Shown here in pieces: positions 22,168 to 34,400 of a stretch of DNA of 64,000 nucleotides (position 1 is its first letter; every line of letters begins with the position of its first letter). Source of the DNA: Garcia nutans (taxonomy: Eukaryota; Streptophyta; Magnoliopsida; Malpighiales; Euphorbiaceae); assembly GCA_947685225.1 (NCBI GenBank), contig CANTUV010000007.1:19426501-19490500 (forward strand), in the 5' to 3' direction. The notes beneath the pieces were generated by a model. It saw only the letters and a list, made by a program, of their open reading frames with translations, had not been told where the DNA came from and searched no databases. The position numbers were made by a program, and so were the translations under genes.

Positions 22168-23718
22168 ATGACTAGAGGTAACTCATCCCAATTGTTTGAG
22201 TTAGACCAACAGCTAGAAAGAACATTAAGGAGAAAGCGAAAGGAAGAAAGGGAGGCAGTTTTGGAAGACGCAGAACCAGAAATAAATCTGGAAATAGATG
22301 AAGAAGAAGAGTTTGAAGTGATGGAAGGAGCTGGACCAAGAACAATGCAGGAGTTTGCTAAGCCTAATCTTAATGGAGCTGAATCTAGAATCCGGAGGCC
22401 GACAGTTGCTGCAAACAACTTTGAAATAAAAGCAAATGTAATCCAAATGGTGCAGCAGACTTGTCAGTTCGATGGGTTTCCTGATGAAGATCCTAATGCA
22501 CATATTGAGAATTTTCTGGAGATATGTGACACATTCAAGATAAATAATGTCTCAGATGATGCAATTAGGCTAAGGTTGTTCCCATTTTCCCTTTGAGATA
22601 GACCAAAGAAGTGGCTAAAATCTTTTCCTCCAGGGACCTTCACCACATGCGGTCAGTTGGCAGAGAAATTCCTAGAGAAATACTTCCCACCATCTAAAAC
22701 TGCTAAGTTGAGGAATGATATCTCATCCTTTCTGCAGCAAGATGGTGAGACCCTTTATGATGCCTGGGAAAGATTTAAAGATTTGCTGAGAAGGTGTCCT
22801 CATCATGGACTTCCACTATGGCTTCAAATTCAAACATTTTACAATGGGTTGAATTATGTAAGTAAGCAATCCATTAATGCAGCAGCTGGTGGTACCATAA
22901 ACAAAAAGACACCTGAACAAGCAAGGGATTTAATTGAAGACATGGCTATCACCAATTATCAGTGGCAAGCCCCAAGGGAACAAGGAAAGCTGAAGGTCAT
23001 GGGTTCACACCAATTAGACCATGTGGTGGCTTTGACAGCCCAATTGGAAGCATTGAATAAAAAATTTGATTCCTTGGCTTCTTCTTCTGGGAAAGTAATG
23101 CAAGTGATGTCTTGTGAATGGTGTAGGGGTGGACATCAAATTCAAGATTGCCAAAGTGGCAACATGTTTGCTAGGCAAGAGCAAGTAGATTATGTTGGAA
23201 ATATGCCAAGGCAATAGCAGAATAACCCCTACAGCAACACATACAATCCGGGGTGGAGAAATCATCCAAATTTCTCATGGAATAATCAAAATAATCCAAG
23301 ACCTCCCCCTGGATTCCAGCAGCCCCAACATCAAGAAGCAACCCCTCCAAGAAAGAGTAGTTTGGACGATATGATGGAGAAATTTATAGTAGCTTCTGAA
23401 ACTAGGCTCCAATCAACTGAAACCACCCTAAGAAATCAGCAAGCCTCTATTCATAATTTGAAGAATCAGGTGGGACAAATTGCCAAGATGCTCAGTGAGA
23501 GACCATAAGGGAGTTTACCTAGCAACACTGAGGCAAACCCTAAAGAGCAACTTAAGGCAATTACACTAAGGAGTGGAAAAGAGATCAAGGGTAATGTGGA
23601 AAAGAAAAGGACTGAAGTACAAGAAAAAGAAAAAGAAGACGATCCTCCTGTCATTTCAGGAGAGAAAGCTGCACTTGAAAGTGAGTGAGAGAAGCAGCCA
23701 CAAGAAAGCAGCCCCAAT
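22168..23718 (+). pseudogene. gag: Athila 2 gag (single frame, 4 in-frame stops)
   Basis: The ATG at 22168 starts MTRGNSSQLFELDQ. An acidic/basic charged N-terminus precedes the retrotransposon Gag core (PTVAANNFEIKANVIQMVQQ about residue 78 onward; EKFLEKYFPPSKTAKLRNDI near 22668). A single Cys-His cluster (CEWCRGGHQIQDC near 23113) is the knuckle, followed by an Asn/Pro-rich stretch (NPYSNTYNPGWRNHPNFSW). Stops interrupt the frame: TGA 22594, TAG 23215, TAA 23506, TGA 23686. There is no frameshift in 1.5 kb. Three of the four stops fit C-to-T changes of CGA, CAG and CAA when compared with the expected family residue. Gag would form the virus-like particle in the cytoplasm; this copy cannot do so. 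Confidence 0.85.
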
Positions 23719-24696
23719 TTGAAGGAATACCGACCTAGAGTACCCTATCCAGCAAGGTTGAACAAGGACAAGATTGATGCTCAGTTCGGTAAGTTTCTTA
23801 AACTTTTTAAACAATTGCACATTAATATTCCATTTGCTGAAGCTTTGTCACAAATGCCTAAGTATGCTAAATTTTTGAAAGATATCCTTTCTAACAAAAG
23901 GAAACTTGAGGAAGTGTCTTTTGTGCATTTATCTGAAAAGAGTTTGACAATTTTGCGAAGAAGGTTACCTAAGAAGTTAAAAGATCTAGGTAGTTTTACC
24001 ATTCCATGTTTTATAGGTAATCTTGAGGTTAAAAGTGCATTAGCGGATTTGGGGGCTAGTATAAGTGTTATGCCCTATAAAATGTTTAAAGAGTTAGGCA
24101 TTGGTAAACCTAAACCAACACTCATGACCATTCAACGTGCTGATAAATCGGTAGTCCATCCTCGTGGCATTATAGAGGATGTGTTGGTAAAAGTCGGGGA
24201 TTTCATTTTTCCCAATGATTTTGTTGTCATTGATATTGATGAGGATGCGGATGTTTCACTTATTCTTGGTAGGCCATTTTTAAATACAGCCCGTGCCCTT
24301 ATTGATGTACATGATGGCACATTAACTTTGACAGTGGGTGATGAGAAGGTTATTTTTAGGATACATGATGCCATTAAACATTCACTTTCATTTGATGAGG
24401 CAAAATCATGCAATGATGTTATCGAGCATGAGACCATAAATTGTATTACTAACATTGTTTCCAAGGATCCCCTTGAGTTGTGTTTATTACAGGAAAATGT
24501 TGAGGATCAAGAAGCAATGGAGCAGCTTGCTTTTCTTAAAGCAAGCAAATTGTTCAAATGCAGGGCATGTGAGACTATTGAGATGCCAAAGGAAGAAAAG
24601 CCAAAACCATCGGTGATTGATCCACCCAACTTGGAACTGAAACCTCTTCCGGATCACCTTGAGTATGGATTTCTGGCGGAGAAAAAGAAACTATGA
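23719..24696 (+). pseudogene. pol: Athila 2 pol: protease region
   Basis: Open from 23719 to the TGA at 24694. The aspartic protease motif is LADLGASISVMP (about 24043-24078), the DLGAS form usual in the Athila clade, with the second conserved turn in LILGRPFLNTA near 24262. Upstream is the YRPRVPYPARL linker seen between gag and PR in this clade. Pol continues in the same frame after the stop. Confidence 0.85.
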
Positions 24697-26154
24697 ATAA
24701 TTCTGAGTTCCCATCTATCTTTTGAGCAAAAGGAGAAGCTTATTCAGTTGTTGCAGAAACATAAACAAGTGATAGCTTGGAAGATAGCAGACATAAAGGG
24801 TATCAGTCCATCCTATTGCACTCACAAGATACTGATGGAAGATGAATTCAAACCAGTAGTGCAACCACAATGGAGACTAAACCCAAAGATGAAAGATGTA
24901 GTGAAGACTGAAGTGATCAAACTACTTGATGCAGGGATTATCTATCCGATCTCGGATAGCCCTTGGGTGAGCCCAGTTCAGGTAGTACCAAAGAAAGGAG
25001 GGATGACAGTGGTCCCTAATGAAAATGATGAGCTGATTCCCACAAGAACAGCTACCGGTTGGAGGGTTTGCATTGACTACAGAAAATTGAATGATGCAAC
25101 TAGAAAGGATCACTTTCCTTTACCCTTCATTGATCAAATGTTAGAGAGGTTATCCGGCCATGAGTACTACTGCTTTTTGGATGGCCTTTCAGGGTATTTC
25201 CAAATTCCTATTGCATCGGAAGACCAAGAGAAAACTACATTCACATGCCCATATGGGACATTCGCATATCGAAGAATGCCATTCAGGTTGTGCAATGCAC
25301 CTGCAACTTTCCAAAGGTGCATGGTAGCAAACTTTGATGAGCTTATAGAGGATATTATGGAGGTGTTTATGGATGACTTCTCGGTCTATAGCAGCTCATT
25401 TGAAAGATGTTTGGAAAACCTTGAAAGAGTCTTGATGAGATGTGAGGAAACCAATTTAGTGCTTAATTGGGAAAAGTGTCATTTCATGGATCAAGAGAGA
25501 ATCGTGTTGGGACACAAAATTTCAAGCAAGGGCATTGAGGTGGATGTGGCAAAGGTAGATATAATTGAGAAGTTATTACCACCCACATCTGTGAAGGCCA
25601 TCAGAAGTTTTCTAAGACATGCGGGTTTTTATCGGAGGTTCATTAGAGATTTTTCTAAGATAGCCCGTCCATTAACAAGACTCCTTGAGAAAGATGTGAA
25701 CTTTGTCTTTGATGAGGAATGTTTGAGAGCATTCACAACTCTTAAGGAGAAATTGACCCATGCTCCAATCATGGTAGCTCCCAATTGGAGTCTACCGTTT
25801 GAACTAATGTGCGATGCAAGTGACTTTGCAGTGGGAGCAGTCTTGGGTCAACGCAAGGAGAAATACTTCCAGCCTATCTACTATGCAAGTAAAACCTTGA
25901 ACACAGCTCAAGCTAATTACACAACTATAGAGAAAGAGCTGCTGGCTGTGGCTTTTGCTTTTGACAAGTTTAGATCATATCTAATCTTGTCAAAAGTGAT
26001 TGTTTATGCAGATCATTCGGCTTTTAGGTATTTATTTGCGAAAATTGATGCGAAGCCGAGGCTAATCTGTTGGGTCTTATTATTGCAGGAATTTGACTTG
26101 ACAATTCAGGACAAGAAGGGAGCTGAAAATGTTGCAGCACATCACCTTTCTTGA
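24697..26154 (+). pseudogene. pol: Athila 2 pol: reverse transcriptase and RNase H
   Basis: One open stretch to the TGA at 26152. RT motifs in order: GWRVCIDYRKLN, HFPLPFIDQML, FLDGLSGYFQI, MPFRLCNAPATFQRC and catalytic FMDDFSVYS (near 25371). RNase H follows with LMCDASDFAVGAVLGQ (first catalytic Asp), TTIEKELLAV (Glu) and YADHSAFRYL (Asp). The usual MPFGLCNAP Gly reads Arg here (MPFRL), one of several G-to-A or C-to-T type missense changes. The segment ends at AAHHLS, where the following Arg codon is now TGA. Confidence 0.9.
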
Positions 26155-27540
26155 TTGGAGAATCCAACCTTTGAGAGGTTTAAAGAAGGAGACATTGATG
26201 ATCATTTCCCCGATGAGCAGCTGTACGCCATGGTAAGTGAGGTAAGTAACTTAAATTTTGAAACACCTTGGTTTGCAGATTTTGCTAACTATTTAGCTAT
26301 TAGGGAACTTCCGAAGGACTTAACTTATCAAGCGAAGAAGAAATTCTTTTCTGATTTAAAATATTATTTTTGGGAGGATCACTTTTTGTTTAGATTATGT
26401 AAGGATTACATGATCCGACAATGTGTGGCATGGCCCGAAACAATGAACATTCTTAGTCAATGCCATGCTGGACCAGCTGGTGGTCATATGGGGGCCAATA
26501 AAACTGCTCAAAAGGTACTATAATCAGGATTTTATTGGCCCACTCTGTTTAGAGATAGCTACGAATTTGTAAATCATTATGATTGTTGCCAAAGAACTGG
26601 AAATATTTCATCTCGTGATGAAATGCCCCAAAATGGGATTCTAGTTTGTGAAATCTTTGATGTATGGGGGATAGACTTTATGGGACCCTTTCCCAATTTC
26701 TTTGGTAACAAATACATCCTTGTAGCTATAGACTATGTATCTAAATGGCCTGAAGCCCAAGCCTTGGCAACCAATGATGCTAAGGTTGTGATGAAATTTT
26801 TGAAGAAATTGTTTTCTCGATTTGGTACACCAAAAGCAATTATAAGTGACAGGGGTACTCACTTTTGTAACTTTCAGCTTGCGAATGTTTTCAAAAGATT
26901 AGGAGTTACACATAGGTTTTCTACTCCCTATCATCCCCAAACTAGTGGCCAAGTTGAGAACATGAATAGGGAGATTAAAAGAATCTTGGAAAAAACTGTA
27001 GAGAGATCCCAAAAGGATTGGTCCGAGAAATTGGACAATGCTCTATGGGCTTTTAGGACTGCATTCAAAACTCCCTTGGGCACTACACCATTTAGGTTGG
27101 TATATGGAAAAGCTTGCCATTTACCTGTTGAAATTAAGCATAATGCATATTGGGCCATCAAATAGATTAACCTTGATCTAGCTTATGCAGGTGAAAGGTG
27201 AAAATTACAGGTAAACGAGTTAGACGAATGGAGATTGCAAGCTTATGACAATGCGAGAATGTATAAGGAAGGTACCAAGAGATGGCATGATGCTCGCATT
27301 AAGGAACGGAAAGAGTTTCAAGCGGGAGATCAGGTATTACTGTACAATTCAAGGCTTCGACTCTTTCCAGGTAAGTTGAAATCTCGATGGTCTGGTCCTT
27401 TTACTGTCAAGGAAGTTTTCCCCTACGGAGTGGTTGAAATAACTCACCCGGAAAAAGGAAATTTTAAGGTCAATGGGCACAGGCTCAAACTTTATTTTGG
27501 AGGGGAAATACAGGACCTAAAGGAGGTTTTACACCTCTAA
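26155..27540 (+). pseudogene. pol: Athila 2 pol: integrase
   Basis: The zinc-binding domain begins at CHAGPAGGH; the second half reads NHYDCCQRTG where the family has a CxxC pair, so one Cys is now Tyr. The catalytic core keeps DFMGPFP, SDRGTHF and the Glu of QVENMNREI. The C-terminal GPF-type domain (RWSGPFTVKEVFPYGVVEI) leads to the final TAA at 27538-27540. In-frame stops: TAA 26521, TAG 27163, TGA 27199. No frameshift. There is no chromodomain, consistent with Athila. Confidence 0.85.
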
Positions 27541-28658
27541 GAATAGGAACATCTACCCTGAACGTCCAACTAATACGATGTTAAAGAAGTGCTGGGTGGG
27601 AGGCAACCCACCATGTTATTCGTTCTTTAAATTTTATGTCTTTAATTCTTGTATTTTTGTTTTTTTTTTAAAAAAATTTGGGGTTTCTTCTAAGCTCTCC
27701 TTTAGTTTAGGCATACTCACATTGAGAACAATGTGACATTTTAAGTGTGGGTGCATTTTATGTTTTGTGTTTTCATTTTTAATTGCATTCTGTGTTTTAA
27801 GTTATCCTTGTTTAGGTTTAATTAATGTTTTTCTTGTTTTTCTTTTAATAAATGAATTTTGGAAAGTTCATTGTTATAAATATTGTTGATTGATGACCTT
27901 TGAATTTTTGAAGCATGAATTTGAGAATTGAGTAGAATTGGTGCTTATTGTCAATTTTGTTGGTTTTTCTTTGCATTACCATCAACCTAGTGAGGAATTG
28001 AGCCATCAACCGATTATTCTTGTTGTGTGTGAATATCTTTGATTGATGACTTGCTAGAACTTGCTTTGATATACATTTTAAGACTACATAAAAATTTGAA
28101 TTTGGCATCAAGATGATTGAGGCAATTAGGTGAACCCACTTTGGCTTAAAAAGACCAACCCTAATTTTAACCTTAGTTAGCCAGTTTTGAGCCTATTTCG
28201 TTTTTCTTTTTCTTTCTTTTTCACAACATCATTAGCTTGAACCTTGTTGTTTTAACTCTTATCCTTTCATTAGGTCAAGTGCATTTTAAGAACGTTTATG
28301 ACCAAGTGTTATGTTGAATTAAGTGTGGGGTTAAATTTAGTAGGTTTAAGATTGCAAAAAAAAAAATCAAAATCAAAATAAAAAAAATAAGAATAATTGT
28401 TGTTATTGTTAAAAGGGTTGGAATATGTTTTAGAAATAATCATTGCATGATGTAATAAGTGAGTTCCCTTGAAAAGTTCTCTAATGTCAAGGGGTAGATA
28501 AGAGGAAGGTGTTTAGGGATCGTTGGGTTATACATATGATCGGCTACTTCATTCTTGAAGTGCTCTTGAACTTAATGATTAAGCTCACATTTCCTAAATG
28601 CTATGCCTCTACCTCAGCCCCATTACAACCCAATAAAAGTCCTTTTGATTGATGCTTG
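27541..28658 (+). other. Athila 2 post-pol UTR, left of the Tekay insertion
   Basis: Contains the post-pol signature gctgggtgggaggcaaccca (27590) and two PPT-like tracts (aagtgtgggtg 27743, aagtgtgggg 28321). The last five bases, 28654-28658 (gcttg), are the left target-site copy of the Tekay insertion. It continues at 38973. No ORF. Confidence 0.7.
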
Positions 28659-31386
28659 TGTAACACCCCTTCCCGACCTATGTGTGTAAGCTGAGTAGAG
28701 GCACCACACTAACCTAATGTTGCTACCAATTTTACTTAGTCAAATTTTAGTTCCAATTTTTATAGAAATTTTGCCATAGTTTCACTTAAAAATTGAGTCC
28801 CAAGTGTCGACAAAACTGGTTTTTTTTTTTTTAAAATATTTTTACACAAACCAATGCAACCAAAATCATTCTCAGTACACTTCCAATAAATCCCCCTTAT
28901 AACCTCAACTACAACCTGCAAAAAGGATTTACACTTCTTGTAACACCCCCATATCCAATGCCCACACACTACAACCACAACAATGTAGCATAAGTGCATC
29001 AAACATAGGGATGCTACGGTTTTCTTAATATTCAAAACACTTTAAACTTGATACAATACCCTTATCATTATACATTATAGAAAAGTAGATCATTTACTTA
29101 TAAAACAAAACATATTAGTTATATATATATATATAAATATTACCCAGCGGAAGTTATAAAATATGTACATATTTACAAACACTTGATTACATATTTAAAT
29201 ATATCCATACTTTTACATTATAAACATTACTTTACAAAATATAAAGAAGTATACATGATTGGCAATTCTCTTCTGATCTTTAAGTTCCCAAAATCAACTC
29301 TTCAAGGTCTACTCTCACTTGGTCTTGATGAACTCTCGGGTTCGACTCTATCAGCTCTATTACCTGCGCGATTAAACACTATCGCGCTAAGCCAAGGGCT
29401 TAGTAAGATAATTCATGCTAAAATGCAATGTCACAAATTAATTACATATATCAATCAAAAGCATATTATTTATTCAATATGTTGCTTTGTTCAATGTCAC
29501 ATCAATATTCATATAATAGCACCATTCATTATACTCATTTAAATTTATCATTATAGCCAACAACTATGACTTTATATACGTACCCTTTCCCAACCAGGTC
29601 GGTTGCCCTCCAATCCCAAGGGTCCGCATGAGGCAAAAAGGCACGTATAACATTATCAGTAACATACCTTTCCCCATCCAGGTCGGTTGTCCAAGTTCGG
29701 TTGCCCATTCCAATGGGTCCGCATGGTTCCGCAGGAGGCAAATAAGTACGTATAATACTGACTATATCGAACCTTCCTCCTACCAGATCGGTAGTCCAAG
29801 ATCGGTTGCCCAACCCACTGGGTCCGCATGGTTCCGCAGGAGACGGATAGGTCCGTTCATTAAACTTATCAATACCTTTTCAATTCATTTCTTTTTCACA
29901 AGCAAGTTAAGCAATCATTATATACAATATTCATTACATTATCTAAACACTCACATTATTATTCAATCCTATCATCAATGCATGCTTCAATCATATTTCA
30001 TTTGAATCACTATAACATCTTTGGTATAACATTTCAATGTGCATTACTCATGAAACACATTACCATTCACAATGCATAACATAACATTATTCAATCTCAA
30101 CAATGCAATTAGGGCAATTCAACCTCTTCACAACCTAATCCAAAAGGAATATTAGCAAAATGACCATATGAATAGTACATTCTGGTTTTAGACTCCATTT
30201 TATCCTTATTTTGAAAAATTGTATAAAATAATCTACTTGACTAAAAATTCTAAAATTTTTACAGAATTTAGTTTTGTATCTTAAAATCATTCCTTTAAAA
30301 TTTCAGATCAAACTGAACACAAAATCTTGGTCAAATAGTTCACCTAACCAGACTGCCCCAATTGCCCTGCATCCTGGCAGCAATTCTGAACTTTGTGAAT
30401 TCCATAAATCAAATTCAATCAACGTGGTTCCAAATTATTTTTCTCAAATACTAGACTCACTAAGAAACAACATATCCAAAATTCAATTGGATATGATTTT
30501 TCTACATTTTATTAAAAATCCCGAAATACAGCTGTCTCAGTTAAGGTACCTGCTGGAACAGGTCTAATAAAAATAATCTTTCTAAACTCATAACCATTCC
30601 AAAATCGAATCAACATATTTTTCAGTCATTCTAAGCTCATAGAGACACAACATATCAAAAATTCACTTCAAAAACATTTTTCTATAATTAATTAAAAATC
30701 ATACAAATCACAGCCTTTACTAATTGTAAAACAGAAACAATTTCACTAAACACAACTCTTACTCTTCCATCACCAACACCAACCCAACTTCTCATCTATC
30801 AAGCAAAATCAATACTTAAAATCACACCATAAGCAACTTAATCATACCATCATCAAATCACAACTCAACTCAAGCATAACTTCAAAAATAACAAGGGTAA
30901 ACAAGAGCAAACTTACCAAATAATGAAATTCCTTGAAACTCCAACTTGTAACTTTGAAAACTTCCTTCACTTTGAACTTGAAATCATCAAAACCATCACT
31001 TGTTCTCTTGCTCTCTTCTCTCTTTAATGAGCCGGCCACCCAACAACAAGAAGAAGAAGAAATGATGAAGAAACACAAAGTCAATAGGCATTAAATACCC
31101 ATCCAAAAGAAAATTACTATAATACCCTCATCCATTTAACTAAGCTTTTGTCATATCTATACCCATTTAAGTAATTCACAACCAACACAAAAATATCCTC
31201 TTTCCTTGACTTTCCATTTTGACCACTTTATATGTTATATATATCACCATATAAGCAACATATACAATTATCTCTAAACCCTCTTTTCTTTCCCAACCAC
31301 CATACAAAAACATTCTCTTCCCATTTCTCAATTCAAACCAACAACAACAACAACAAAACTTCTAGGGCATGCATAGGGATATTACA
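28659..31386 (-). repeat. 3' LTR of the intact Tekay element (2728 bp)
   Basis: On the element strand it begins TGTAATATCCC (at 31386) and ends GGGGTGTTACA (at 28659). It includes three GC-rich ~95-bp repeats with ggtcggttgcccattcc and gggtccgcatggttccgcag (29583-29860). Confidence 0.95.
29583..29860. repeat. GC-rich ~95-bp repeats in Tekay LTR (3 units)
   Basis: Three units of an aggtcggttg ... gggtccgcatg ... gcaggaggc block. The same array is at 37169-37446 in the other LTR. Confidence 0.8.
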
Positions 31387-31399
31387 ATTCTCCCCCTCT
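31387..31399 (-). other. Polypurine tract of the intact Tekay element
   Basis: On the element strand AGAGGGGGAGAAT directly precedes the 3' LTR. Confidence 0.85.
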
Positions 31400-31433
31400 A
31401 AAAAGAAAATTTCGTCCTCGAAATTACCTGATA

Positions 31434-34400
31434 TCAAAGCTGAAACAACTGCGGATATTGCTCTCGCATGGATTGTTCACTCTCCCAAGTCGCTTCTTCT
31501 TTTGCATGATTCTTCCAAAGAATCTTCACCAATGGCACTTGCTTGTTTCTCAATTCTTTCACATCATGTGCCAAGATAGCAACTGGTTCCTCTTCAAATG
31601 TCAAATCTGGGCTCACTTCGATAGACTCAAATGGCAACACATGAGATGGATCCGACCTATATCTCCTCAACATAGAAACATGGAATACACTATGAATACG
31701 ATCCAACTCAAGTGGCAAAGCAAGTCGATACGCCACTGGCCCAACTCTTTCTAACACTTCATACGGCCCAATGAAACGAGGACTCAATTTTCCTTTCCGA
31801 CCGAACCTCAAAATCTTCTTCCAAGGAGACACTTTCAGAAATACCTTATCTCCAACATTAAACTCTATATCTCTTCTTTTCAGATCTGCATAAGATTTCT
31901 GTCGGTCTGAAGCTGCTTTTAACCTGCCTCGAATCAACTTTACTTTTTCTTCAGTTTCTTGAATCAAATCAGGACCAACCAACTTATTATCTCCAAGCTC
32001 ATTCCAACAAAGAGGTGTCCTACACCGTCTGCCATACAATGCTTCAAACGGTGCCATACCAATGCTGGATTGGTGACTGTTGTTGTAAGCAAACTCCACA
32101 AGAGGTAAAAACCTATCCCAACTTCCAGAGAAATCGATGACACAGCTTCTCAACATGTCCTCAATAATCTGTATCACCCTCTCTGACTGTCCATCCGTCT
32201 GTGGATGAAAAGCAGTGCTGAAGTGCAGTCGAGAACCCAAAGCACTATGCAAACTCTTCCAAAATCTGGAAGTAAACCTGGGATCTCGATCAGACACTAA
32301 AGAAGTTGGAACACCATGCAGTTTCACAATCTCATGGATATACAACTCAGCCAATCTCTCCAAAGAGTAATCCATTCGAACCGGAAGGAAATGAGCTGTC
32401 TTAGTCAATCTATCCACAATCACCCATATAGCATCATGCTTCTTTTGTGTCAATGGCAAACCAGACACAAAATCCATTGTCACTCTTTCCCACTTCCATT
32501 CTGGCACTGACAATGGTTGAAGCAACCCGGTTGGAACTTGATGCTCTGCTTTAACCTTCTGACAAGTGAGACATTTCGACACAAAATCTGCAATGTCTCT
32601 CTTCAACCCAATCCACCAATAATGCTGTCTCAAATCATGATACATCTTCGTATTACCCGGATGCATAGCAAACACTGACTGATGTGCTTCTTCTAAAATG
32701 ACTCTTTTCAATTCAGCATCATCGGGTACACACAATCGGTGTTTAAACCAGAGACTCCCATCGTCTTTCACAACAAAATCTCTTGTCTTCCCATTCTTAC
32801 AATCTGAAATAATCTTCTGAATCTTCTTATCGGCCAACTGAGCTTCTTTGATCTGATCTAACAAAATCGGCTTCAATTGCAACTGTGCCAATAATGCACC
32901 ATCAACACAAGGTACAAAACTGGCATGCAATGCTCTCAACTCAACAAGCAACGAGAGCGAGTAAACTGTTAAACCAGCTAAAGACTTCCGACTCAAGGCA
33001 TCAGCAACAACATTTGCTTTACCTGGATGATAGTCAATCAAGCAGTCGTAGTCTTTAATCAATTCTAACCATCTCCTCTGACGAAGATTGAGTTCTTTCT
33101 GGACACCTAAATACTTCAAACTCTTGTGATCAGTGTAGATGAAACATTTCTCCCCAAACAGATAGTGGCGCCAAATCTTTAATGCAAACACAATGGCAGC
33201 CAATTCCAAATCATGTGTCGGATAGTTAAGCTCATGCGGTTTCAACTGTCGAGATGCATAAGCTATAACTTTCCCTTCCTGCATCAATACACACCCCAAA
33301 CCTCTATGTGAAGCATCACTGTAGATCACATATGGTTTGCCTTCAACAGGTAAAGTAAGAACAGGCGCTTGAGTCAACAACTCTCTCAACTGCTCAAAAC
33401 TAGCCTGACACTGATCTGTCCACACAAATCCCACTCCCTTTCGAAGTAATCTGGTGAGTGGAGTAGCTATCAAAGAAAACCCTTTCACAAACCGTCGGTA
33501 ATAGCCTGCCAAACCCAGAAAACTTCTAATCTCTGTCACAGACTTGGGTGGACTCCAATTCAGAATAGCTTCAACTTTACTTGGATCAACTCTAATGCCT
33601 TCCGCTGAAACAATATGTCCGAGAAAAGCAACTTGATCCAACCAGAACTCACACTTCGACAATTTGGCAAATAACTGCTTCTCTCTCAAAATCTGCAACA
33701 CAATCCGCAGATGCATATCATGTTCCTCTTCATTCCGCGAATACACCAGTATATCATCAATGAAGACCACTACAAACTGATCCAAATAGGGCCTAAACAC
33801 CCTATTCATCAAATCCATAAAAGCTGCAGGTGCATTCGTTAGACCAAAAGGCATAACTAGAAATTCATAATGCCCATACCTGGTCCGAAAGGCAGTCTTC
33901 GGAACATCCTCAGCTCTGACTCTCAGCTGATGGTACCTAGATCTCAAATCAATTTTAGAAAACACAGCTGCACCTTTCAATTGATCAAAGAGATCATCGA
34001 TTCTAGGCAAAGGATATTTATTTTTAATAGTCACCTTGTTCAATTGCCTATAATCGATACACAACCTCATAGTACCATCTTTCTTCTTCACAAATAGCAC
34101 AGGAGCTCCCCAAGGAGAAACACTGGGGCGAATAAATCCTTTGTCCAACAACTCCTGTAATTGCACTTTCAACTCCCTCAATTCTGCTGGTGCCATTCTG
34201 TAAGGAGTAATAGAGATAGGAGTGGTACCAGGCAACAATTCAATACCAAACTCCACCTCTCTCTCAGGAGGCAATCCTGGCAACTCCTCTGGAAAAACAT
34301 CAGGGAACTCTGCAACTGTGGCAATACTATCAATGGAAGAACCCTTCACTCTAGTATCTACCACATGAGCAAGATAGGCTTCACACCCCTTTCTAATCAA

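Noticed and set aside
22143..22503. Minus-strand frames opposite Athila gag, and similar shadows of pol at 23781, 24132, 24922, 26641, 54888 and 55768
   Set aside because: Opposite-strand shadows of recognised gag-pol frames.
29183..31084. Open frames of 80-125 codons inside the Tekay LTR, repeated at 36769-38670
   Set aside because: They lie in LTR sequence and occur twice only because the LTR does. No domain or conserved start.
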